Source: an uncultured Sutterella sp. (lineage in GTDB: Bacteria > Pseudomonadota > Gammaproteobacteria > Burkholderiales > Burkholderiaceae_F). From it: a DNA stretch of 6,543 bases. Positions 1-5,878 of the stretch are shown in pieces; position 1 is the first letter of the stretch, and each line of letters begins with the position of its first letter. Location of the stretch: contig CAJJMF010000141.1 in assembly GCA_905192805.1 (NCBI GenBank), positions 1 through 6,543 on the forward strand. The letters are read 5' to 3'. The translations under genes and the position numbers were made by a program. The notes under the pieces are model-generated. The model was not told where the DNA came from. It did no database searches and worked only from the letters and a program-made list of their open reading frames with translations.

Positions 1-1533
1 ATTACTTTTTCAATGGGAGGGTGCCTCAGTACATCAGCGGGTGCAGAAACCATCACCCTAGAAAACCAACAAATCAGTCGCACACGTGGCGAGGGTGACG
101 GTTCTCGATACGCCACCGAATTTAACCACCCGGATAAAGACTTAGTCATTCGCTGGCAAAACAACAACTCACTTCCCGCCGACGGGAACCCCATTCGCGA
201 TGGGAATGTCAATGTCCGCAACCTCACCATTGATGCCAATTTCTTTGAAGCGATCAATGACTCCGACCCAAATCGCCAAAATCACTACTACCTCGAAATC
301 CGCAACAAAGGCGTCTACGCCAACTCTGGTCTCACTCACATCCACGCCTCCGACACCATCCAAATCAAAGCCAAAAATGACGGTATCTATACCGAATCCG
401 ACGGGAGTGTTTTGATTGATGGCTTTAAAAAGCTCGATGTACAAGGAACGGGCTATGCCAGCATGGACGTGTTTGCCTTGATGGATCCCAATTTCCCACG
501 TGAGGAATTTCCTAGAGCCTATACCTCAGGGGCTCACGGCATTGTCGACAATGGCGAAGGCATCAGTATCCATGGTGGCTCGGGCAGTGAAGTCCATGTT
601 CTTGCTAACGGTTTTGCAATCATGAATGGTATTGGCAACCGTCTTGGCGTCTACAGCACGGATCCACGTGGCATTGAGAATAGTGCGGTTGGCCGCGGCA
701 TCGACATTACCACTGACAAACTCACCGTGGAATCGCGCGGTAACGCGATTGGCGCAGCAACGGGCAAAGATGGGCGGCAATTTACAGTGAACGTAGAGAG
801 TGCTGACATGAAACTCCATGGGGGCTTTGGCAGTGTGATGGCTGGAGGCAACGCGCTCATTGAACTCAACCAACACACGCAAGGGCTTGTCCAACTCACC
901 GGGAAAGTCTCGGCACTTAACCAAGGTCAAGTGCACATCAACTTCGATAAAGATGGCTCCTACTTAGACGATGGCGCAGGCGAGAACAGAAACCAAGAGG
1001 TTATTGTCGTCGGGGGATTGAGTGACGCGAACCACCCCAATGTGGACGTGGGTCACGCCATTTTGAATTTCCGTGGAAACGATCAATACATTAAAGGTTA
1101 TAGTCGGATACAAGGAAGACGTGCCCTTTTGGAGTTAACGAGCACAGGCGCAAACTTCAGTGCCAAAACCAAAACGGGTGGCACCTTTGATGATCCGCTC
1201 TTTTTCGTTGAACAGGGAGGCACACTCAAGCTCAACGCCTCTGGGGACAATGCCACCTTCGTGGGCGAACTGAAGGCCCAAGAAGCGAGCCTTCTGGATA
1301 TGACCGTCTCAGGCAAAGGCGCTCGTTTGCAAGGGGATATCACCACCTCGGAAAAAACGCCAGGCGCACACATCAAAACCCTGTTTTCGGGTGACAACGC
1401 CCAACTCGAAGGCAATATTATTGCGAAGGCCCAAAAGAGTACGATCGAACTCACGCTCCGAGGCGCCAATAGTTCGCTCAAAGGAGGGGTTAGTTCATTT
1501 GGTTCAAGTGGCTCCTCCAGTACTGAAGGCTGA
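1..1533 (+). CDS. Autotransporter adhesin-like protein, N-terminal passenger part (5' end outside window, ends at a frameshift)
   Basis: This is the first part of a type Va autotransporter, a surface protein exported by Sec and carried across the outer membrane by its own barrel. The frame is open to the left edge. The first residues (ITFS-MGG-CLSTSAGA, then ETITL) look like the end of a signal peptide with cleavage after the AGA at base 45. The true start is therefore probably upstream, and the ATG at 13 is only the first internal Met. The passenger is rich in G, N, D, S and T with short alternating beta-strands, typical of a right-handed beta-helix. From 1222 it shows repeats of about 22-28 residues ending in a G-x-L/I-type turn (SGDNATFVGEL, SGKGARLQGDI, SGDNAQLEGNI, RGANSSLKGGV). 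The frame runs through a Ser/Gly linker (SSFGSSGSSSTEG) into TGA at 1531-1533, with no barrel. The barrel lies in the next frame, so this is half of one broken or recoded gene. The ligand is unknown. Confidence 0.85.
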   Translation: MTFSMGGCLSTSAGAETITLENQQISRTRGEGDGSRYATEFNHPDKDLVIRWQNNNSLPADGNPIRDGNVNVRNLTIDANFFEAINDSDPNRQNHYYLEIRNKGVYANSGLTHIHASDTIQIKAKNDGIYTESDGSVLIDGFKKLDVQGTGYASMDVFALMDPNFPREEFPRAYTSGAHGIVDNGEGISIHGGSGSEVHVLANGFAIMNGIGNRLGVYSTDPRGIENSAVGRGIDITTDKLTVESRGNAIGAATGKDGRQFTVNVESADMKLHGGFGSVMAGGNALIELNQHTQGLVQLTGKVSALNQGQVHINFDKDGSYLDDGAGENRNQEVIVVGGLSDANHPNVDVGHAILNFRGNDQYIKGYSRIQGRRALLELTSTGANFSAKTKTGGTFDDPLFFVEQGGTLKLNASGDNATFVGELKAQEASLLDMTVSGKGARLQGDITTSEKTPGAHIKTLFSGDNAQLEGNIIAKAQKSTIELTLRGANSSLKGGVSSFGSSGSSSTEG

Positions 1534-1674
1534 TCGTGAAAATACCCTCACGGCAAACTTTAGTGGTGAAGGCGCCGAACTGAACGCGGGCAGTAACGGG
1601 AAACTCATTAGCAATTCGGGTACGCTCTCGTTGACAGTAGACAACCACGGGACCTTGACGGGCAATATGGACAA
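1222..1674 (+). repeat. Degenerate beta-helix repeats in the passenger, first block
   Basis: At protein level about six imperfect repeats follow one another: TLKLNASGDNATFVGEL, LLDMTVSGKGARLQGDI, IKTLFSGDNAQLEGNI, IELTLRGANSSLKGGV, TLTANFSGEGAELNAG and LSLTVDNHGTLTGNM. Each has a hydrophobic strand, a G/N-D/G turn, and a short second strand ending in Gly plus a hydrophobic residue. The frameshift falls between the fourth and fifth copies, so the repeat register is the best evidence that both frames belong to one protein. Confidence 0.65.
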
Positions 1675-3442
1675 CTTTGCCCAACGGATTCAGCGTGGCC
1701 GCCAAGGGCGGCAGGGTTATGAAGACTATATGGTCAAGGGAAACCTCGCTGTCACGCTCGCCAACGCGACCTCCTACAGTGGGGATGTCGACAACCGTGC
1801 GGGAACGGTCGGGCTCACGCTCAAAGAGAGCGAGTGGTTCGGCAATCTCACGACAGCCTCCGAGGCAGAAGACACCCACGTTGCCCTTGAAAAGAGTCTG
1901 TGGCGGGGCGATATGACGGCAGCCCCCGAGGCACAACGCACGAGCCTTACGCTCACACGCGAATCGACCTGGAAGGGCGCCGCCGCGGGAAGCGGTATGG
2001 TGGAACTCTCTGGGCATTCGACTTGGAAAGCCACCGCAAACAGTCAGCTCGATACGCTCACGATGGACAGCACGAGCGTCACGTCGCTCGAGGGTGACGC
2101 TCAACGCCTCACCACCCAAACTCTCAATGGGTCCGGTACCTTTGTGCTCGATCTGACCTACCAGGACGACGCCATTGAAACCTATCGCGATGGCACAGCG
2201 AGTGACTTCATTGAGGTGGCGCAAGCAGGGGACAGTGGCACCCATCGCGTAGCCGTGACCGAGACGACCAACCTCGAGACGATGCCCGTAAACGGTAAAC
2301 TTTACTTCGCGGTAGCCCCCGAGGGTCAGGTCACCTTCGAAGCGGCCACAGAGGCTCTGGAGCCCAATCCCCATGGCCTCTTTCATAAGTTGAAGCACTA
2401 CCAGATTCTCAGTGAGGCGGCACAAACGAGCACCAACGACGCCGAGAGCACCGAGCGCTCCTCGGACTCCGCCCGCCGGGTTGCCCGAGACGTTGCCCCG
2501 ACCATGCAAAACTGGTACCTCACCTACACCGGTAGCGAAGAGGTCGTGAACAAGAATGCGCTGACCGCTCCCGACATCTATACGGCCACGGTGGCGCTCT
2601 GGCGCGATAACGATACGCTCTTAAAGCGCTTAGGCGACCTGCATGCCTTACGCGCGGGTACGGGAAGTTGGGCGCGTCTCATTGCGCGTAAACTCGATCG
2701 TTCCGGCGAACACGCCTTTGAATCCAAGTTGAACACCGTACAGATTGGGATCGATCGCTCCCGCCTCGATGAGCGTGGCACGTGGTACTTTGGGCTCGCC
2801 TACGCGTATCACGATGGCAAGAGCACGGTGAATACCGGTTCGAGCGATGTGGACGGTCATGAACTCACGCTCTACGCGAGTCGTGCCGACAACGAACGTC
2901 GCCATCTGGACCTCGTCGCACGCTTAGGGCGCTTTGGCACGCACTACGATAGCCGCACGGGGGATAAAGGCTCGTTCCACAATCTCGCCGCCAGCATCAG
3001 CGCGGAAGTGGGCTGGGTACTCCCCTTGGGCGCCGCCTGGCAGATTGAACCTCAGGCTCAACTTACCTATTCCACGGTCTGGGGCGACACGTTTGACACG
3101 CACTATGGGATCAAAGTGGAGCAAGATAACGCAAAGAGTCTAGTGGGACGTCTAGGCGTTGTCTTGGCACGCGAATTTACTCCCTCAGCGGAGAATGCGG
3201 GGCGGGTATATGCCAAGGCGAGTGTCTTGCATGACTTCCTCGGGAAGACCCGTAGTACGCTCACGGACGGGGCGAGCTACATCGTTGAGGATACGCTACG
3301 CGATACGTGGGGCGTGCTCGGGATCGGCACCACGTGGCGTCATGGCGATCATCTGCACCTCTACCTCGATGCAGAAACGAGCGTTGGGGCGAGTGTGCGG
3401 ATGAATTACAACCTCAATGCGGGTCTGCGCTACACGTTCTAG
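1391..3442 (+). CDS. Autotransporter, C-terminal passenger and outer-membrane beta-barrel (second half of the frameshifted gene)
   Basis: This frame has an ATG at 1391, but its first 45 or so codons overlap the upstream frame and do not look like passenger sequence. Authentic sequence resumes near 1532 (ADRENTLTANFSGEGAELNAG), continuing the same beta-helix repeat. Strand-rich repeats run to about 2096, then a linker with NWYLTYTG near 2510. The autotransporter barrel spans about 2561-3439, roughly 290 residues, a normal size for the family. It opens with a helical segment (LWRDNDTLLKRLGDLHALR) and GSWARL, with the Trp codon at 2669, followed by amphipathic strands such as WYFGLAYAYHDG. It ends in NLNAGLRYTF with the C-terminal Phe expected for BAM recognition. 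On its own this part has no signal peptide, so it could reach the outer membrane only if joined to the upstream frame. A strong hairpin pair follows the TAG. The barrel assignment is very secure; the passenger's function is not known. Confidence 0.85.
   Translation: MTTPNSKAILLRRPKRVRSNSRSEAPIVRSKEGLVHLVQVAPPVLKADRENTLTANFSGEGAELNAGSNGKLISNSGTLSLTVDNHGTLTGNMDNFAQRIQRGRQGRQGYEDYMVKGNLAVTLANATSYSGDVDNRAGTVGLTLKESEWFGNLTTASEAEDTHVALEKSLWRGDMTAAPEAQRTSLTLTRESTWKGAAAGSGMVELSGHSTWKATANSQLDTLTMDSTSVTSLEGDAQRLTTQTLNGSGTFVLDLTYQDDAIETYRDGTASDFIEVAQAGDSGTHRVAVTETTNLETMPVNGKLYFAVAPEGQVTFEAATEALEPNPHGLFHKLKHYQILSEAAQTSTNDAESTERSSDSARRVARDVAPTMQNWYLTYTGSEEVVNKNALTAPDIYTATVALWRDNDTLLKRLGDLHALRAGTGSWARLIARKLDRSGEHAFESKLNTVQIGIDRSRLDERGTWYFGLAYAYHDGKSTVNTGSSDVDGHELTLYASRADNERRHLDLVARLGRFGTHYDSRTGDKGSFHNLAASISAEVGWVLPLGAAWQIEPQAQLTYSTVWGDTFDTHYGIKVEQDNAKSLVGRLGVVLAREFTPSAENAGRVYAKASVLHDFLGKTRSTLTDGASYIVEDTLRDTWGVLGIGTTWRHGDHLHLYLDAETSVGASVRMNYNLNAGLRYTF
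1486..1533 (+). pseudogene. Frameshift zone joining the two autotransporter frames
   Basis: Reading passes from the frame of position 13 to the frame of position 1532, equivalent to one extra base (or two missing) in the sequence. Upstream the protein matches the beta-helix repeat through LKGGVSS and a Ser/Gly linker. Downstream the next repeat begins at ENTLTANFSG. The break therefore lies in the inter-repeat linker, most likely at about 1510-1533. Omitting T1531 would read STEG-DRENTL without a stop. A GGGG run at 1486-1489 is the other possible error site. It could be a true inactivating mutation, a sequencing or assembly error, or a phase-variable switch, although the run is short for slippage. 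Confidence 0.7.
1742..2096 (+). repeat. Degenerate beta-helix repeats in the passenger, second block
   Basis: Six short rungs of about 17-23 residues: NLAVTLANATSYSGDV, TVGLTLKESEWFGNL, THVALEKSLWRGDM, TSLTLTRESTWKGAA, MVELSGHSTWKAT and LDTLTMDSTSVTSLEG. The shared pattern is a beta-strand, a charged or Ser residue, S/T-x-W/Y, Gly, then a hydrophobic residue. An aromatic residue (mostly Trp) stacks at the same place in successive rungs. This is the usual rung structure close to the barrel, where folding of the passenger starts. Confidence 0.65.
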
Positions 3443-3452
3443 TCGGACCACT

Positions 3453-3477
3453 CCTGCGATGCCTGGTGCATCGCAGG
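3453..3477 (+). terminator. Perfect 10-bp hairpin after the autotransporter
   Basis: CCTGCGATGC (3453-3462) and GCATCGCAGG (3468-3477) pair perfectly around a 5-base loop, starting 10 bases after the TAG. The downstream bases are pyrimidine-rich (TCCTCCTTTCCTT) but not a clean T-run, so this may be a transcript-end or RNA-stabilising hairpin rather than a strong intrinsic terminator. Confidence 0.5.
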
Positions 3478-3506
3478 CGAATCCTCCTTTCCTTAACGTT
3501 GAGTCT

Positions 3507-3531
3507 CTCGGGCGCGTTCGCGCCCGAGTGC
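3507..3531 (+). terminator. Second GC-rich hairpin, probable terminator of the autotransporter transcript
   Basis: CTCGGGCGCG (3507-3516) and CGCGCCCGAG (3519-3528) are perfect inverted copies, effectively a 9-bp stem with a GTTC loop. TGCCTTTC follows. This is a typical terminator shape for GC-rich proteobacteria, with a weak T tail. Together with the hairpin just upstream it probably insulates the HNH gene from the autotransporter. Confidence 0.55.
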
Positions 3532-3690
3532 CTTTCATGCCCTCCCCCTCTGCCCCACGCAACCCGCCCGGGTTGCCAGCTTTCGTTGTCGCTCCCTAAC
3601 GACACCGTGCGCCATTGACCTGGCGCAGCCTGTGGCCGGGGTTCCCCGAACAACGACCGCAACGATGGGCGGTTTCGTCTATGATAGAAG
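3532..3690 (+). other. Intergenic stretch with small hairpins and a possible -10 box
   Basis: No gene is supported here. Short inverted repeats are visible: CAACCCG/CGGGTTG (3560-3575), TGCGCCA/TGGCGCA with a 6-base loop (3608-3627) and CGGGG/CCCCG (3637-3648). TATGAT at 3680-3685 matches TATAAT at 5 of 6 positions and could be the -10 box for the HNH gene, but no good -35 lies 16-18 bases upstream. Transcription from there would give a leader of about 80 bases. Confidence 0.35.
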
Positions 3691-3708
3691 AATAGCCCAA
3701 TCGCCACC

Positions 3709-3766
3709 GCTCCCTCCCCTGGGAGGTCGAAGCCGGATGACCTAAGCGGTGAGGACCCAAGGGAGC
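3709..3766 (+). promoter_or_regulatory. Leader of the HNH gene with two mutually exclusive folds over the ribosome binding site
   Basis: The ribosome binding site is AAGGGAG (3759-3765), 5 bases before the ATG at 3771. GCTCCCT (3709-3715) is the exact reverse complement of AGGGAGC (3760-3766), so a 7-bp helix could hide it. It would enclose a small GGTC/GACC hairpin (3725-3742). Alternatively CCTCCC (3713-3718) pairs with GGGAGG (3721-3726) in a tight local hairpin that shares bases 3713-3715 and would leave the binding site free. The complementarities are seen directly; a regulatory role is inferred. Confidence 0.4.
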
Positions 3767-3770
3767 ACAC

Positions 3771-4595
3771 ATGGCGCAAACCATCCCACGAAAAAACTGG
3801 ACCGAAGACGAGATCACGCTGGCGCTCGCGCTCTACCTGCGTACGCCACGCTCAAAAATCAATCAGACTCATCCCGATGTGAAAGCGCTCGCCGCCCTCC
3901 TTAATCGCACGCCCAGCGCGGTGTCGATGAAAATGCACAATCTTGGCCGCTGTGACATCCGGCTACTCATGCGGGATCAAAAATCGCTGTCAAACGGGAG
4001 TCATCTGGACCAAATCGTCTGGGACAAATACATGGGAGCCGACCGTTCGAAACCCCTCGAACCGCTACTGGAGGCCGTGGATGCCATTCTGGCCGAATTC
4101 GCTACACCGATGGCCGCCTTTAGCCTCCCCGAGGGGGACTCGACGCGTGTGACCGAAACACGGGCAGAAGTGAAAGTGCGGCGCTATCAACGCTATTTCC
4201 GAGACACGGTGATGACCATGTACGGCGGACGTTGCCTCGTGTCAGGCCTTCATAGCGATCCGCTTATTGAAGTCGCGCATATCGTGCCGTGGCGGGATAA
4301 CCAGGCGTTGCGACTCGTACCGGCCAATGCCCTGACGCTCAACGTTCTGGCCCACCGCGCCTACGACGCGAATCTGCTTGGCATTGACCCCGATATGGTC
4401 ATCCATGTGAGCTCGGAACTCTTGGAGGCGCTCAACGGTGCCGACGAGCATTTACGCACGTATTTCCTTCACGCCAACGGGCAAAAACTCCGTATCGCGC
4501 AAGAAGAAACCCGGCCCGCTGCCGACTACCTCGACTATCACTACCAGGCCTATTTGAAGCACGATATTCGACCGATGATCCTCCCCTACGTCTGA
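3771..4595 (+). CDS. HNH endonuclease, probable orphan restriction-type nuclease
   Basis: This 274-residue protein has two parts. Residues 8-60 (NWTEDEITLALALYLR ... RTPSAVSMKMHNL) resemble the N-terminal region found in many predicted HNH restriction enzymes (WTxxE, LA..L.RTPSAV.MK..N), thought to contact DNA. Residues 137-210 form the HNH nuclease: RYQRYFRDTV, then RCLVSG, AHIVPW with H170, PANALTLNVLAHRAYD with N186 and H195, and D199. The spacing fits an HNH_2-like metal-dependent nick or double-strand nuclease, and the metal-site residues are all present, so it should be active. The start is supported by AAGGGAG 5 bases upstream of the ATG. No methyltransferase or specificity subunit lies next to it, so it may be a modification-dependent (McrA-like) or stand-alone defence nuclease. 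A role in phage or plasmid restriction is inferred. It is convergent with the LysR gene, 39 bases apart. Confidence 0.85.
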   Translation: MAQTIPRKNWTEDEITLALALYLRTPRSKINQTHPDVKALAALLNRTPSAVSMKMHNLGRCDIRLLMRDQKSLSNGSHLDQIVWDKYMGADRSKPLEPLLEAVDAILAEFATPMAAFSLPEGDSTRVTETRAEVKVRRYQRYFRDTVMTMYGGRCLVSGLHSDPLIEVAHIVPWRDNQALRLVPANALTLNVLAHRAYDANLLGIDPDMVIHVSSELLEALNGADEHLRTYFLHANGQKLRIAQEETRPAADYLDYHYQAYLKHDIRPMILPYV

Positions 4596-4634
4596 ACGCG
4601 CTACCCCGTGCGCAGTGATCCCACCGTGGCGCCG

Positions 4635-5675
4635 CTAAGCTCGGCTACGGTTGAGTAGAGCCTCCACATTGACGCCATAGCGCTTCAAAATCATCTGCCA
4701 TTGGGTTTGGCTCGCAACTTCGGCCTTCACATAGGCCTTTAAAAAGTTCCCCACGACGGGGTGCAACCAAAGCGCTTCGTGCGTCACTAAGGTCAATTCC
4801 CAGAGTGGGCGGTGCCAGCCGGGCATCACGGGCACCAATTGCCCGGATTCAATCAAGCGCACCACAAACCCAATCGATAAGTCGACCGCAATCCCATGCC
4901 CGTCAAACGTCGCCTGTAAGCACGAGAGCGTATCGGCTTCAAAGGTTTCCGTCACGGGCGCTACATACGCTTCCGTTTGCGTCCCATCGGGGTGATGCGT
5001 CACGACGCGCCCCGCACGGAAATGAAATTCCCCTGTCTCGCTAATGAGTCGCTCCGTGATCGGATAGTGGGCGTCTTTACGCAAAATGAGGCGGTGCTGA
5101 TATAAGTCCGTGGGTGACAAGGGGGTACCGTGTTCGGCCAAATACTGTGGCGTCGCTAAGAGTAAGGTCGTTGCTTTAAAAAGTGGCACGATGGTGAGGT
5201 CATTTAAGGCCGCAACGTGCGGATGATAGGGGCAATACGCCACATCGACCCGATTGTCAAGCACGTCGTGATGGCTCGACGCATCGGTGAGCACCACGTT
5301 AATCCCGGCGCTCGACAACGGATAGCCACTCAAAAACCGCACCATGCGATCGCGGGCAATATTGGTGGGTAGACCAAACCGAATCGTCATCGACTCCCGT
5401 TCGCTCGCCATATTCACGAGTGTTTCCCGCACGAGCGACAAGGCTTGCAGCGTGTCGTGGAGCGACTCCACGACGGACACCACTTCGGGGCGCAATGCTA
5501 AGGGGCGGCGGTTACGCTGCAAGAGTTTGCCACCGAGCGCCTCTTCAAGGTCGCGCAACTGGCGCGAGGCGCTCGACAAATCCATATTTTCTTCCTGTGC
5601 CGCTCGGCTCAGTGAACCGGTTTGGGAAAGGCGCCACAAGAGTCGCCACGTGGAAAGATTGTCTTCTGGGGTCAT
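4635..5675 (-). CDS. LysR-family transcriptional regulator
   Basis: This 346-residue DNA-binding regulator has the LysR winged helix-turn-helix at residues 8-62 (LLWRLSQTGSLSRAAQ, then LSSASRQLRDLEEALG and LLQRNRRPLALRP). A linker helix runs to about residue 92 and an effector-binding domain follows from about 96 (MTIRFGLPTNIARDRM) to about 305, including the family-typical DVAYCPYHP and LLLATPQYLAEHG segments. It is about 40 residues longer than the common 300, mostly as a C-terminal tail (about 306-346). The start at 5675 leaves 8 residues before the first helix, as expected, but no clear Shine-Dalgarno precedes it (TGAGTAGCTTTC then ATG). The effector is not predictable. It is transcribed away from the region 5676-6374, so autoregulation and control of the divergent transcript are likely. 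Family assignment is firm. Confidence 0.92.
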   Translation of the reverse strand: MTPEDNLSTWRLLWRLSQTGSLSRAAQEENMDLSSASRQLRDLEEALGGKLLQRNRRPLALRPEVVSVVESLHDTLQALSLVRETLVNMASERESMTIRFGLPTNIARDRMVRFLSGYPLSSAGINVVLTDASSHHDVLDNRVDVAYCPYHPHVAALNDLTIVPLFKATTLLLATPQYLAEHGTPLSPTDLYQHRLILRKDAHYPITERLISETGEFHFRAGRVVTHHPDGTQTEAYVAPVTETFEADTLSCLQATFDGHGIAVDLSIGFVVRLIESGQLVPVMPGWHRPLWELTLVTHEALWLHPVVGNFLKAYVKAEVASQTQWQMILKRYGVNVEALLNRSRA

Positions 5676-5800
5676 GAAAGCTACTCAGTCTTTGAGAAGG
5701 GGTTACGGAGGGTCGAGGGCTCAGTGCGCAAAACGTTTTCCCATAGTTTAGAGGATTTCCGGTGCCTCTCCTAGTCGCGCAGGGATGCCCCTTGAAAAGA
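5676..5800 (-). promoter_or_regulatory. Leader region of the LysR gene
   Basis: These 125 bases upstream of the LysR start hold no gene. On the minus strand they contain a hairpin AGAGG/CCTCT (5750-5769, loop of 10) and a perfect 10-base palindrome AAAACGTTTT (5730-5739). TAAACT, about 70 bases upstream of the ATG, is only a weak -10 match. If the minus-strand promoter near 5849-5878 is used, this is an untranslated leader of about 165 bases. Confidence 0.3.
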
Positions 5801-5803
5801 AAA

Positions 5804-5861
5804 TTTGTAATCATCAAACTTTATTGAATCATTTTTGGCCCTCTCTGGCTTATAATGATTC
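5804..5861. promoter_or_regulatory. Divergent operator with LysR-box-like dyads
   Basis: TTTG-N7-CAAA at 5804-5818 is a 15-base interrupted dyad that contains the T-N11-A pattern (T5805 to A5817) of LysR-type binding sites. It is centred about 52 bases before the predicted start of the plus-strand transcript. A second inverted repeat, GAATCATT (5826-5833) and AATGATTC (5854-5861), flanks and overlaps the -10 box. AATCAT also occurs inside the first dyad, so three related half-sites are present. The location between a LysR gene and a divergent transcript fits autoregulation. Binding is inferred. Confidence 0.45.
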
Positions 5862-5863
5862 CT
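5824..5863 (+). promoter_or_regulatory. Plus-strand promoter candidate (TATAAT)
   Basis: A perfect TATAAT lies at 5851-5856 in an AT-rich patch. The best -35-like hexamer, TTGAAT at 5824-5829, is 21 bases upstream, too far for an ideal sigma-70 promoter. This suits a promoter that needs an activator, such as the LysR protein encoded next door. The start of transcription would be near 5863. Confidence 0.5.
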
Positions 5864-5878
5864 CCTTTTTGCCTACAA
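5849..5878 (-). promoter_or_regulatory. Possible minus-strand promoter for the LysR gene
   Basis: On the minus strand TATAAG (5854-5849) is a 5-of-6 match to the -10 box. TTGTAG (5878-5873) lies 18 bases upstream as a poor -35 (first three bases match). It overlaps the plus-strand -10, since TTATAA is self-complementary, so the two promoters would compete. The evidence is weak. Confidence 0.28.

Noticed and set aside
13..45. Possible lipoprotein signal (MGGC)
   Set aside because: The residues before Cys are a poor lipobox, and an AGA-type signal peptidase I site follows, as expected for an autotransporter.
1480..1534. Programmed +1 frameshift of the RF2 type
   Set aside because: The codon before TGA is GGC, whose tRNA cannot re-pair well in the +1 frame, and the Shine-Dalgarno-like sequence is about 40 bases upstream rather than next to the stop.
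1490..2509. Long minus-strand open frame of 339 codons opposite the autotransporter
   Set aside because: It lies entirely opposite well-supported autotransporter sequence, and its composition (Arg, Gly, Val rich without domain pattern) is that of an antisense shadow.
4598..4650. Shared terminator between the convergent HNH and LysR genes (CCGTGGC/GCTACGG and smaller stems)
   Set aside because: The stem includes a wobble, has a 13-base loop and no T-run on either strand.
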